64,000 nt of DNA from Lasiosphaeris hirsuta (taxonomy: Eukaryota; Ascomycota; Sordariomycetes; Sordariales; Lasiosphaeriaceae): assembly GCA_030549175.1 (NCBI GenBank), contig JAUKUA010000004.1, positions 1,240,001-1,304,000 of the forward strand. The letters run 5' to 3'. Below the pieces are notes generated by a model that ran no database searches, was not told the DNA's origin, and saw only the letters and a list, made by a program, of their open reading frames with translations. Position 1 is the first letter of the stretch. Every line of letters begins with the position of its first letter. Positions 36,661 through 48,300 of the stretch are shown here, one piece after another. The position numbers were made by a program, and so were the translations under genes.

Positions 36661-37624
36661 TCAGGTGATGGTGATGGTTTGTCGGAGGACAGGCTCTTGG
36701 TGTTGAAGAGAGTGTCGCATTGTGGTAGCTCTAGGGCGAACTGGTATCTCTTCCTCCCACTTCTCCAAAAGGATTGTAGTACCATCAAACTTGGTAAGAA
36801 GAATAATCTTGACCTCGTGGTTTGACATGGAAAACCACCGCCGTATACCTATTTGTAGTTGCGCCAACGTCTGAGAGACTCCTGCCTCGATGACAAGTGT
36901 TGGCCAGGCACCTTTGCTAGCTCGTTCAGGCTTTGGGCCACCGCTTGAATCACCCTCTTTACCCCTTCGTCCAGCATAACCTTGTGCTGAAAGTGTAGGA
37001 CTGCCGACATCAATCCAACTCTTTGCTAAGCCCATGCCGTGAATCTTGGTGATCATCTGGTAATTCAAGGATTTATGGAGTCGCTCATGAAGGGTGGTTG
37101 TGATAGTGATAATGAGGATCCGGGATTTGGTGTCGAAATAACGAAAGCGGAACTTACGCCGTTCCTCTTCTCGTATACGATCGATTTCGGTAAGACGATC
37201 AAAAGATACATCTAAGTCATTAGTATATTATATAGAAATAGTAAGGTAATACTATACTTATAACGGTAAGGGAATCCCTTGTAGTGTGATCTATCACATT
37301 GAACAGATCTTGTACATTGGTAAAACGTACGGTGCCGGGATCATCACCTTGCTTCGATCCTACCGAAGTAGGCATGGTAGATGCCGATGCCAACGTAGAT
37401 GCAGCTAATAGGGATGATACAGCTGATGGAGATGATACAGCTGATGGAGATGATACAGCTGATGGAGATGATACAGCTGATGGAGATGATACAGCTAATG
37501 GAGATACGGCCGTTGGCGGCCTCGATTGAGGCCATGGTAAAGCGTTATTGGAGCTGGGATCCGTGAAGCTGGATGCGTCGGGAAGCCACTTGGAGGGTAC
37601 ATGGTGCTCAAGCTTATTGAACAT
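36661..37624 (-). CDS. Fungal family of unknown function with WPTLVIEAG motif
   Basis: Two exons (37624-37258 and 37211-36661; intron 46 nt with branch-like CTAATGAC) join in frame to 305 residues. The N-terminal third is low complexity and contains five near-identical six-residue units (SPSAVS) encoded by an 18-bp minisatellite. The remainder is a compact domain: DRLTEIDRIREEERRKFRF, RILIITITTTLHERLH, a variable GKEGDSSGGPKPER segment, the hallmark WPTLVIEAGVSQTLAQL, WWF-like RRWFSMSNHEVKIILLT, and TILLEKWEEE. I recognise this as a family repeated in many filamentous fungi without a known role. The VIEAG core strand followed by a helix faintly recalls PD-(D/E)XK nuclease-like folds such as Uma2, but that is speculative. 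The gene is AT-richer than its neighbours and flanked by small repeats, suggesting an accessory origin. Confidence 0.75.
37413..37502. repeat. 18-bp minisatellite inside a coding exon, five units
   Basis: Five consecutive copies of GATGATACAGCTGATGGA, the last with one change, preceded by a degenerate unit. The unit length is a multiple of three, so copy-number change would keep the reading frame of the minus-strand gene (SPSAVS units). Confidence 0.95.
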
Positions 37625-38974
37625 AGGTGGGCGTGGTGGGGCAGGGAGCGTGCGGCCAATCAGGGTGAAGCGGCGCGATAAATTGGAGAGGGCGCTAAAC
37701 CCGGCGCGTGCGACAGCGACTTCTCAATTACGGAATGAACTGATGAGGGGCAGCAACGAGGGGCTTTCCCCAGGCTTGCAAGGGAGGGCTGCCTGCCCAG
37801 GAAAAATCTTGGTTAGGGCCAGACTGGTCGGTTCATTTCGCCCCTTGTCTCCACCCCAGTGCAACCCAAACAAAGTCTCGCAAACCACGCTTCAGCTGTT
37901 CAAGCATTTGCTAGCGTGTTTGGATGGTTGAATTGGGGTCTAGCGGAGCAAAAGCTCATATAGACATCATCAATCAGTCTTCAACTATTTCCCATCTGGC
38001 TTATTTCAACGTGGCAAACACGAGCTTCAAGCACAGCTTAGCCTACCCACTGAGCTTATGGTGTAGCTGTGGCGCCGCGTCTCAAGAGTCGATGCGACAG
38101 TATCCGTAATTCGGTGCTACCAGGAGGGACCCCTCAACACTAAAGATGTACAAGTGCACGGGTGCATATGTATACGGGTACCTGACTGAAGCGTGTAGCT
38201 GCAGCTGTCTCGGCGGTCCGAGATGTGTCATGGGCGTTTTGATGTTTTCGGAAACACCACGTCTTTACCCTGGTGCTGCTCGGTATCTGCCGGGTATCTG
38301 CCAAGTTTCACTGCTGCGATTGGCATGCTGGCATCAACTCTTGAGTTCCTGATGAAAAATAATAGTATGGACTGGAACTAACGTGAAATTGGCAACAAGC
38401 AGGACAAAGGATGTGGGTTTTCACGAGGCTGGTGCTTTGTCCAGACCCTAGCCCTGGGAAAAGTCGTGATATCATAGCTTCCATCCTGGGAAATCATCGT
38501 CGATCGCCCTTCGAAAGTGTGTAGGAAGCATGAAAAGACAACTGCATCGATGGTTTCGATGGCTAAACTTTGCCGGAAAATGTCCTCAGGCTTACCGACC
38601 GACTTGGTTAGGATATCACTAGTTTGCGGTTGCGGAAACTATTCTGTTGTGTTGACGATACGCTTGTCAGAACCGCATCAAAGAAATTTGGATTCCAATT
38701 GTTGCTGCTTCCGTCGACATGGGAGTCCTCAAGAGTCTCAACAACCAAGACAGTCCTTTATGCACAATAGGCGTTAACAGCGACTGGCCTTTCGGTGGCT
38801 CGCCGAACAATGGAACATTCCAGGTGTTCTGCTGAGCTGGTTGAGTAAAAGCTCCTCACAGCCAGACTCGCTCTACTGCGGACCCCCTCGTGTACCATCA
38901 CTTGGTGTTTTGAACAAGCAAACCGCTCGTGGAACTCAACCCCTTCACAATACGTCACAATTCACATTACGAAC
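37625..38974. other. Intergenic stretch
   Basis: Presumed divergent promoter region between the leftward WPTLVIEAG-family gene and the rightward gene at 38975. Small open frames have no recognisable content. Confidence 0.5.
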
Positions 38975-40557
38975 ATGTCCAAGGAGCCACACCCGTTGGT
39001 TGAGAAGCCAGCCGTGCCGGCGCACCTCGCAGATCATGAGGACGACGAGAATGGCTTCCAAAAGGGCTACGTCAGGGGCACCGACTTTTCGCTGCCCTAT
39101 CTGTCGCGGTGGTCGCGAATGCAGGGGGTGGGCATTGGCGAAGACCTGCTGCGGCATCTCAACTGCGGTTATCTGTCAACGCAAGGCGTGCCGCCGACAC
39201 TGCTGGCGCTCAAGCAACACGCGCAGTCGCTGTGCATCCTCATCCAAGCGCTGAGTCCGAACCTACGGTCGACCGAGATCCTCGTAGGGGATCCATCAAC
39301 GTCAGGGGGATTCGAACCGCCCTCTCTGGTCGAACAGGCCGCAGATCACGACATGCTGGGGGTTGAGTACGACCACACCGATGCATTTGACTTTCTGAAG
39401 GACCTGACGGTGCCGTACGCCAACGACGACCCGAACCACAACAAGCCTTTGACAAGTCTCGTCAACGAAGTCCGCCGGCGCCATGAGGCGCACGGCACTG
39501 ACTACCACTGCCCGTTTGCGCAAACAACGGCAACACGACGGCTGGCAGGTGAGCCTCAGCGGCCATACCACAACCACCATTCTCTCATTATGCATGCCAA
39601 CGCGTGTCTGGAGCGCCTGGACCACGAGTTTGGCAGCACGGGCGGACTGATGTCCATCCTGCCCACGTCGGCGGAGCATGACGACGGCAACCTCGCCAAC
39701 GCGCGCAACAGCCTGCTCGGACAGTGGCTCGTTTTCACGCAACACCTTGTCGCGCGACAGCACGAGTTGGAGCGGAGTTACAGCAACGCACTCGACGCAC
39801 TCGCCGGCGAGGCCGCCATCCCGCAACAATCTCTCTCCGCTCTGGGCCCTGATGGCCGCTCCGGGCGTGAGCTGGTGTACCCACAGGATAAGTGGCTGTT
39901 GGTCAACAGCGGCGAGGACGTGTTCCAGCACGTACACGCGATTCTCGACAAGCAGGAAGCGCTGATCCAATCCAAGGAGCGCATCTGGCGCAAGCAGGGG
40001 TGGTCGGTGACCGCCTCTGGGAGCATGAGCGCGGCGGGGCTGACTACGCCCGCGGCATTGTGCCCGTGACTATTCCGACGCGGTACTACCGGCTAGCGGG
40101 CACGGGCCGGTACACGCTGTTTGTGGTGCCGGCGTGGGGTACGAACCCGGCGACCGAGTACACCCGTGAGATTGCGACGCAGCCAACGGTCGTGACGACG
40201 CCGCTGCGCCGCTTCCCGCTGCCCATCTCGGAGCTTGAAAAGGGCTGGCGGGAGCGCGCGCGCAAGGCCCAGGAGGCCGTGAGCGAGAATATCACGCTGC
40301 GCGGTGAGGCGGCTCGCGCGCAGGAGCAAATCATCACGCTCACCGAGCATAATCGCCAGCTGGCAGCGACACGGGATGCCCTCATGAAGGCGGTCGGCAA
40401 GGAGAATTCGACGCTCGCGGAAAGTCTCAGTAAGGAGCGAAAGAAGAGGGAGGATTTGGAGCGTCAGTACCAAAATGCCTTTGCGCAGGTAAGGAAAGAG
40501 GCGAGGGAGAAGGTGAGGGAGGAGGTGAGGGAAGAACTGGCGAGAGGCCATACCTGA
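38975..40557 (+). CDS. Hypothetical protein with C-terminal coiled coil, apparent 1-nt frameshift
   Basis: I do not recognise this family. The first frame runs from the ATG at 38975 (context AACATGTCCAAGG) for 341 residues to a run of four G at 39997-40000. From there protein-like coding continues in another frame to a TGA at 40555-40557, adding about 186 residues. Without the shift the product would be about 527 residues. The N-terminal part is soluble and mixed alpha-helical, with FSLPYLSRWSRMQGVGIGED and LERLDHEFGSTGG. A central part after the shift reads PTRYYRLAGTGRYTLFVVPAW. The C-terminal 105 residues are strongly charged heptad-like sequence ending in REEVREELARG, a likely coiled coil. 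The shift could be a sequencing error in a G run, a real null mutation, or an intron I cannot place. In the uncorrected frame the protein ends after 364 residues. Confidence 0.65.
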
Positions 40558-41652
40558 GTGGCAGGTGGGTTCCTTTATTGCAATGATTATTTGGCGGTGG
40601 TTTCATCCATTTGGCTAGGTTGTTCAGGGAGGCGGATAGGGGTACGAGTAGCTGGTGGTGGCGCTATGGCTGTGAGATCCTTCTGTTTTTTTTTTCTTTT
40701 TCAGTCCGCGGCTCGCGGGTGTGACTGTCTGCGAGATCAGACAGGTTGCACGCGGCGGTGTTGGTGGGAAACTCTTATTTGAACAGAATCATTGTCCTTT
40801 GCGAGCAGGGTGGTGCGACGTCTTCTGCGTGACATGTCTTGCATCGCGAGTTGAGAAAAAGAGACCGACGGAGACAGGCTTGACAGGTTGACAGGCTAAC
40901 AGGGGTTGTGTCACGCTGACGGTGTGACGATTCCAGGTCGGTGCTGGCCAGCTCGTGGTTACCCTGGCAACAGTGACCAAACGGCGGTAAACAGCTGTGC
41001 ACTGCCGCCACCACTGCACTCAGTTCAATAGACTCGGCCAGAGCCAACCAAATCTAGCATTGGCGCATTTGCTATCAACAGCCGAGCCAATAGGCCGCCG
41101 TTCTTGCCGTTCTGAAGGGTCAGCCTTGCAGTTCTGGACTCAGGTCGTCGGCGCATGGGGACAGCCCTGGCTTCCCGTTTGTTGACTTTCGCCAACCAAA
41201 ACCCCGCTATGGCTTTTCATGCCTCTCATCTTTTGCTGCTGCCCTCCCTGATCCCGATTGAACGACGGACCCGTGGCATGCCCTTGTCTTTGGTTCCCTG
41301 ATGCCAGCTCACTATTCTTTGTGCGGGCCCTATATGTCGATGCTTTATTATTGAATCCCGATCTGCTATACCGGACATCTTATTGCGCCATCCTTTTGAC
41401 CACCGCTATTTGCTGCGTGGAATGTTCTTGCATCGTTTTTTGCTGTTTGCCGTTGCCTTTTGCGCTTGATTTCCCGGTTTGGTTTCCGACGGGAGTGGGT
41501 AGAGAAAACACTAGACTCGACGATCAGATCAGGGGAAGAGACAATGCATTCCCTCTAGGAGACAAACAGAGCGAGCTAGGAGACCACAAACGGTGGCCAT
41601 CTCCACCAACCAGACGAGCCTTCCTCGAGCAGAGGAACCGGACTGCTCACCA
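40558..41652. other. Intergenic stretch, promoter of the Kelch gene
   Basis: No gene seen. The 41,250-41,520 part is pyrimidine-rich, as fungal promoters and leaders often are. Confidence 0.45.
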
Positions 41653-44600
41653 ATGCTGGCGCCCGCAGGAAATGCCCTCCCGACGGGGGCATCGTCGCTG
41701 TCCACAGCAGGGGCCGCAGTTTCGACGGCCACCATCCGGCGAGCTGCATTGTTGGCAACGCTATTGCTGTCAACTCTCGCCGCGGCGGCAGATACAGCGC
41801 TGCCGTACACCTCGACCAGCATCCTGCTCTCTGGCTCCGTTGGACTCCCCGACGGTAACTCGGACACCGCCTACATCTTCACCCCCAAAGGTGGCTCCGT
41901 CGACCTGCTCTCGGTCAATATATCGTCGACACTGAGCGCTAGCGCCTTGAAGCCTCAGACCCTCACCTCCGGTCTGCCCTTCCTTGGGTCCGGCAGTATC
42001 GCCTTCACCCCGTCCCTCCTCGACAACGGCACCTTGACTGTCCTCGCTGGTGACTGTTCCGTCGCTACCGATTCCGCGCTCTGGACATATACGCCGGCAG
42101 TCTCATCCGGTTCGACCAAGTCAAAGGTAAGCTGGGCCCGGCATGCGACAGCGCCCAGTAAGAACTGGGACTATGGCCAAGGAGGGCCGTATTTCCTCGG
42201 TGGCAGCTTGAGCTTCTCAGCGCAGCTGGCCCCCGTCATATCGGACCCTATCCTCTACGTCTACGGCGGTATGTGCCCATGGCCCAACGCAACGACATCC
42301 AGCTGGCAGTCGTCGGCGACGTACTCCAACCGGATGCTCAAGATCTCGCCGCCCTCCTCCGACAAGGCTTACACGGTTTCCTATGCGCCCAGCACTGGCC
42401 CGCCCATCGCCGAGGCTGGCTTCACCTTTACGGAACTCGCGCCCTCACTCTCTAATCGCTCCGGTATTGTCACACAGCAGACGAGCCACGTGCTACTAGG
42501 CGGGCACACACAGCAAGCCTTTATCAACATGAGCACGGCCGCGATCTGGAGTCTGCCCGAGGAGACATGGAACTTTGTGTCGATCGCCTCACCCTCTGCG
42601 ATACCCCCCAGCGCGAAGGCGGACCTCCTTGCAACCAAGGACACAGTTCTGGCTGCCGCCGTGGCTGGAGATGTCGACAGCCGGTCCGGGCATACGACAG
42701 TGCTCAGCGAAGATGGCTCATCGCTCGTGATCCTCGGCGGTTGGGTCGGAGATACCACACAAGCTGCCGAGCCACAGCTCGCCATTATCAAAATGGGGGC
42801 CGCTTACGGGGACTGGCAGTTTGTCATTCCCCCATTGCAGCCCGCCGGCTCTGGAATTTACGGCCACGGCGCTGCCCTCCTCCCGGGAAACATGATGATG
42901 GTCTACGGGGGCTACACCATCCCCCCAGCGAGCAAAAAGCGCTTCCGCCGTGCCTCCACCATCCAAATGTTCTACAATATCACCTCCCAAACCTGGTCCA
43001 ACACCTACACCAACCCAGGTCAGACAACTCGTCCTAGCAACCCCGATAGCGGCAGCGGCAGTGACGACAACCCCAACCACCCGGGACCCTTCCCTTCGTC
43101 CGTCACCCCGTCGACTGGCCCAGCTCCCTCCTCCCCGCCTGAGAGCTCCCCCGCCTCGGAAGATGAAGGATCCCGCACCAAGCTAGGTCTAGGCCTCGGT
43201 CTTGGCCTCGGCATCCCCCTCCTACTCGCCCTGGTCTTCTTCGCCGCGTGCCTCTACCGACGTCGCAACAAGCGGCGAGCCCGCCGCGACGAAGCGCTAC
43301 GAGGATTAGCTCAAGGTATGCCTGGCTCTCTTGGCCGCGGAGATGAGCATGGGGAGATGCTGCAACGGGATCACGACGGGCCGCTTGATGAGGACCTTCT
43401 CCAATGGGACGCTGATTCCGCGAGAGATTGGTATACCGGCGGTCATGACCCGTACGTGCAAGGGCGGAGGTCGTTGGGTTATGAGACACTTCGTGGGGCC
43501 GGGGGACAGAGGGGAGGGTATCAGGCGCCTGCAATGCCGGCACCGGTTGGGGGTCGGGGAAGGGTGGCTACGAGGGGACTGTATCAACCCTCAACAGGGC
43601 TGGGGAATGGGTATGACTTTGCGCCACTGAGGACACCGATGAAGAATGAGATTCATCCGATTTATGAGGATGATGAGGAGGAGGGGGATGATGGAGATTT
43701 GGGTGCGCAGGGTTTGATCAGTCCGCAGCGGGATGACGACGACGATCCATTTGCGACGCCCATGGGCCCAGCGACGCCGACCACGGGGCTCTTCCCGCCG
43801 CCGGGCAGCAGCAATCGTAGCGAGAGCACGCCAAGCCCGGAGCACGGGCAGCAAGACAGAGGCCAGGCCCAGGACCCGGAGGTACAGGGCTGGGTGTCGG
43901 ATGTTGATGCCGCGGACGCTGTGCTCACCGCTAAAATCGGTCGACATGGGTCCACGACGACGACACCGCCCCGGTTCCAACATCAACGACAACAATCCCG
44001 CGGCTCGGCACGCTCGTCAGTACATAACCTCGCCGCTCCCGCCGGCGACTTTGACGAGGCGCGCACGGGGAGCAACCTCTCTGACAAGAGCGCTTTCAGC
44101 TTTGTGCAGGGTGCCGAGCGCACCTTATCATCGCGGCCACTTCCACAAATCAACACCCAAGGGAATCAGGAGAGACAGTCCCAGGCGCACCACTTCCGTA
44201 GTGCTTTCGGCGGCTCCTCAGCCCCCTCTGTCCCTGGCCTCACCCCGGCTGCAACAGAGGCTCGGCTGGGTACCAGCGGCAGCACAAGCAGCTCGTCAAC
44301 ACATACCTTCAGCACAGCTAAATCAACCTTTGCGACGCTGCAGGCGGAGGCGCCTGGCCTCTTATTCCATGGCGACCCACAGTCGCCGTCCCATCAGCAT
44401 CAGACAGACGAAGCGGTCATGGTGGATGACGATGATTACATCACGGTGCCGGGATCCCCATCAAAGTCGAAACCTAGACGGTCCTGGTTCGGGTCGCTGC
44501 GCCGCGTTTTCTCAGGCGGAACCTCGCAGGGGAGCGAGTCCTCGCGGGGTGACAGTCCCACACATGATTCGTTGCTGGGTGGTGGGGGTGATTACGAACC

Positions 44601-45330
44601 CCCGAGATTGGTCGGGATGGGAGCTGATGGGCAGTTCCATACCCTCACCAAAAGGAAACAAGGCAGAGAGGCGTGGGATCCGAGCTCGTTTGGAGAGCCA
44701 AGGGTTAGTGGAGAGGGTGAGTGGGATGTTGAGAGAGCTGTGGAGCAGCGGTTAGTACAGGTGATGTTCACAGTGCCTAAGGAGCGACTGAGGGTGGTGA
44801 ATGCCGAGATTGAGAGGGAGGAAGAGGCGGTAGTGGTAGATCCCGAGGAGGAGGAAGAGGAGGTGGAGGAGGAGGAAGATGGGAGGGGGTGGGACGAGAA
44901 GCAAGAAGTGATGGAGCAAAGGCGGCAGTTCAAGATATGGGAGCAGCAGGAACTGGAACAGGAACCACAACAACAGCACCGGGAACAACCCCAGGAACAG
45001 CGACAACGCCAGCACAGACTCAAAGAGGGTGACCTCGAGAAAATGATGCAGCAGGAGCGCGAGCGCGAGGAAATCACGCGCTTCAAGGAAGAGCACCAGT
45101 TTAAGTTTGACGGGAAGCATCGCGGCCGAGACTCGTATCTGGAGCCGCCTACCGCCGGCATCTCTCCCTCTACATCGCTGCGGACGTCCTCGATCACAAC
45201 CACAACCCCCATTCACACAGCCGAGGCGATTCGGATGGAGAGGCCGCGTACGCGTGTGCTGGAGATGGTGGAGAGCATCGAGTCGCGCAGCAGTCGCGGT
45301 AACAGCCCGTCAGGGAGCCCGACGCGGTGA
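41653..45330 (+). CDS. Kelch-repeat single-span membrane protein with long disordered cytosolic tail
   Basis: The intronless frame encodes 1225 residues from the ATG at 41653; the frame is open slightly upstream but has no earlier ATG. A signal sequence (RRAALLATLLLSTLAAAAD) precedes a beta-propeller-like ectodomain of about 450 residues. This carries Kelch-type glycine pairs: ILYVYGGMCP, HVLLGGHTQQ, SSLVILGGWVGD and MMMVYGGYT. A Ser/Pro linker leads to a transmembrane helix at about residues 510-535 (GLGLGIPLLLALVFFAACLY) followed by the stop-transfer RRRNKRRARR. The remaining 690 residues are low complexity: acidic, Ser/Pro-rich, the segment RRSWFGSLRRVFSGG, then a Glu-rich and Gln/Arg-rich stretch (about 44,800-45,120) likely to form helix or coiled coil. 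The layout suggests a cell-surface or wall-associated protein with an intracellular signalling or scaffold tail. Precise function is unknown. Confidence 0.88.
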   Translation: MLAPAGNALPTGASSLSTAGAAVSTATIRRAALLATLLLSTLAAAADTALPYTSTSILLSGSVGLPDGNSDTAYIFTPKGGSVDLLSVNISSTLSASALKPQTLTSGLPFLGSGSIAFTPSLLDNGTLTVLAGDCSVATDSALWTYTPAVSSGSTKSKVSWARHATAPSKNWDYGQGGPYFLGGSLSFSAQLAPVISDPILYVYGGMCPWPNATTSSWQSSATYSNRMLKISPPSSDKAYTVSYAPSTGPPIAEAGFTFTELAPSLSNRSGIVTQQTSHVLLGGHTQQAFINMSTAAIWSLPEETWNFVSIASPSAIPPSAKADLLATKDTVLAAAVAGDVDSRSGHTTVLSEDGSSLVILGGWVGDTTQAAEPQLAIIKMGAAYGDWQFVIPPLQPAGSGIYGHGAALLPGNMMMVYGGYTIPPASKKRFRRASTIQMFYNITSQTWSNTYTNPGQTTRPSNPDSGSGSDDNPNHPGPFPSSVTPSTGPAPSSPPESSPASEDEGSRTKLGLGLGLGLGIPLLLALVFFAACLYRRRNKRRARRDEALRGLAQGMPGSLGRGDEHGEMLQRDHDGPLDEDLLQWDADSARDWYTGGHDPYVQGRRSLGYETLRGAGGQRGGYQAPAMPAPVGGRGRVATRGLYQPSTGLGNGYDFAPLRTPMKNEIHPIYEDDEEEGDDGDLGAQGLISPQRDDDDDPFATPMGPATPTTGLFPPPGSSNRSESTPSPEHGQQDRGQAQDPEVQGWVSDVDAADAVLTAKIGRHGSTTTTPPRFQHQRQQSRGSARSSVHNLAAPAGDFDEARTGSNLSDKSAFSFVQGAERTLSSRPLPQINTQGNQERQSQAHHFRSAFGGSSAPSVPGLTPAATEARLGTSGSTSSSSTHTFSTAKSTFATLQAEAPGLLFHGDPQSPSHQHQTDEAVMVDDDDYITVPGSPSKSKPRRSWFGSLRRVFSGGTSQGSESSRGDSPTHDSLLGGGGDYEPPRLVGMGADGQFHTLTKRKQGREAWDPSSFGEPRVSGEGEWDVERAVEQRLVQVMFTVPKERLRVVNAEIEREEEAVVVDPEEEEEEVEEEEDGRGWDEKQEVMEQRRQFKIWEQQELEQEPQQQHREQPQEQRQRQHRLKEGDLEKMMQQEREREEITRFKEEHQFKFDGKHRGRDSYLEPPTAGISPSTSLRTSSITTTTPIHTAEAIRMERPRTRVLEMVESIESRSSRGNSPSGSPTR

Positions 45331-48300
45331 GCTTGCTCTTGTTAGAGTGACTCTTGCGGGTATAGGCAGCTGGAGGCAAGGCCGTGTTTCTCCACCTAGA
45401 TGGTATCTAGCGGTGGAATGAGCCCTACGCGGGAATCTTATGGGGGAAATTTGGGACTTGGGGGTATTTCTTGGGGATAGGTTTCTGGGTAAAGCTAGCG
45501 AGGCGGCATCGGGGTTTGGGTTTAGGTTCCTCGGATCCTCGGATTTTGGCGTACGTATCTTGTATTTTGGATGGAGACATGTATGCTTCGGTTTTTGCGT
45601 GTAGTGTAACTAGGTAGACGATAGGGTACGCCCTCTATCAAGCATATTCAACACTCGCTCATCCCATGCTCCCTCTTTCTGTGATTCTGATGTTGACGCA
45701 GATCGTCGGATATTAAAGGGGTAAGGAGGGAGCTCGCCAGCGGCGCGAACCCTGAGGACGACGTCACAGGCTTAGCAACTGTAGCATCGAGGTAGAGCCA
45801 GATCCCACGGCATCCTCCAGACGTAGTGGACCTGTCGGCAGGTGATGTAGTATATACACTGACGTGCCTGATCAGCGTCTTGCCCGAGGAGTCCCCGGCG
45901 CCGGGCGATCCTTATGTGCGAACGGACCACTCCCAGCCCGTGCAGCCGCACAAACGTGCGGCGATCGCCTCCAGGGGAGGGCAAAGTTGATCGACGGCGC
46001 TAGTCCCAGCCTCATCACGCAACCGCGCCTGCTTGGCTTGGCTGGCACGCTGGGTGGCCGGGCGATAACGATTGGGCGCAACGGATAGATTTACACAAAC
46101 ATCATGTCTTGCTGCTGGGAGGGGAAAACGGGTGTGACGGCATATGGATTGACCCTGCTCGGTCACCGAAGGATATCGCGGGTGAATGTGTATGTGTAGT
46201 CCTACGCTGTGGACGCAGAAAAACAAGACGGCTTCCCTTCCTTGGTCCGGCTGCCCGAGCGGTTGCGGCCGGGGGTTGAGACAATGCCGTGTCGGGGCCG
46301 AAGGCGCTGCAGTCGTGATTCGCGCGGGAGAAAAGGGGGAACCTAAAATTCAAAAACAAAACGGTCGTCGATGGAACAGGCCGCCATCGGGGACACGGCG
46401 TGGCAAAGTCATGTGGTGCGAAGAGGTAACAGTATACGACCCTATTGGCAGCCTCGTCCCAGGCTATCCTAGCCTCGCAGCCCGGCCGTGTTGCCCTGCG
46501 TGCGACCTGGTGGCCGGACATGTCCGACGAGCGAGGTCGGGTGAGAGCAGGACCCCCGGTATAGTTTGAGATGGAAGAACCGGCGGTGAGGAGAGAGGGA
46601 GGAACTGCGCAGTTTACGAATAGCAGAGCGACTCAACAGAGAAGAAACTTGGTGTGCGATGGCACCGCTTGGTGTAATGCCGTGCAGTGGAACACGCTAC
46701 GGAAGAGAGTCTCTCGTATCATGGCACGGCGGCGACGGCGAGATTTTGACATGCCGCGGTGCAACTGCGTACGAGAACGAAGGCCAAAGGACTGAGTAGC
46801 GAGGGGAAAGATGGCCGGATGCGGCATCATGGAGCTCGAAAACGGCCCGGATGAGGATCATATGATGGTGTCCCGTCCTTCCGAATTTTTCTGCCGGAAG
46901 TTACGGGGCACTGGGTGATATACCAGGCAGTCGTCGTGTAAGTGGAGCGTACGTGGTGGCATAAAAGCATTTCGATCCTGACCCGTCTGCCGTCCGTCTG
47001 CCCAGAACCCCTGGGATAGACTTTCCTGCCAGGCATTGCGTTCCAGGCCCATTCAAATCCATGAAATCATACATGGAGTCATATATCCTTGAGCATATTG
47101 CCAACGGCGGCCATCCTATATCCGCCGACGGCAGAATACAGGGCGGCATCCGGTGGGGCCTTATGGCTTCGTCGACCTTGGTTGCGGCTGGGACGGATGA
47201 GCAAAAGCTTGGTTTTGGACGTGCATTATCAAGGTTAGTAGGGGTATACTACCTTGTTAGGAAGCCGTACTAGGACATGTCGGAGAAAAAGTGTTTTGCT
47301 TTCGAGCACCCCTGCACTGTTTCTCTTTGATATCTGTGGCCTCTCTGATCGTGGGGTTCGCTATGGTAGCGATGGGATGGAGGGCCGGGATAAAGGGAAG
47401 CCCCCGCGTTCTGGCGCTCTAGCGACCATTTCATTCTCGTATCACGCAACATGTGCTTCGTGTTCGCCAACTCTGCAGCAAGCGGGGCCTCATGGGATGC
47501 GCGAGATGTTGAAGAGGGATCTCGTTAATGTATGGGCTCTCGGGATCAATGAGGTGATAATGGCTTAATGATTGTGAGAGCACTTTGGGAGGCACTTTTG
47601 AGCACTCGGCGTCTGATACGAGATTGAGGGCGTGGCTTGGAGACGGCAGCGACGGCGAGCTTGGGGATAATCTCTAGCTATTCTCAGTTAGTGTCAGTGA
47701 GAGAGGTCCATCATACGAGCTTCGGTGAGTGCGGTCTTTTGTTGACGCCGCATCTCATGTAGGCTTGGTAGCGAGTGCCGCCTCGAAGTCCCCAAACAGG
47801 CGCCGATGCTGGCAGATGCTGGCAGATGCTGGCAGACGCTGGTCGATGCTGGCGGACAAATGTCTCCTATCAAGTGGCTACTGAGTTGCTATCAAGTGGA
47901 ATTAAAGCGCTTGGCACCTGCCAGCGCCTCCAGCGTCTCCATTTCCTCCAGCCAGGGCCATCCAAGTCCCATCCATGACGACGCAACCTTCTTTGCTCAT
48001 TTTAGCTGGCGCCGGCTGCTGAGAATTGCATTAGGAGATGCAGCTTTTTTAGACACAGGCTTGTATGTCCGACAATTCCGGGCCACCTCCATCATCCATG
48101 CTTTTTGTGTGATTCGCGCTTCAATGGCCTCGGGTGCCGAGAGCCGTGTGCCCGGACTGGGCGTCTGTCGAAGCATTGACAGGGGCGCTGAGCGCAGGGC
48201 CAACATGGAAGGTGAGAAGAGGTGGGGACAGGAGGTTGACACGTCGCCCACCCAGGGCATCTGAATCGAGAGCTCAGCTCAGCCGCTGGCGGGGCATCGC

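Noticed and set aside
43733..44755. 340-codon open frame on the plus strand
   Set aside because: It is an alternative frame inside the Kelch gene, produced by its Arg/Ser/Pro-rich codon composition.
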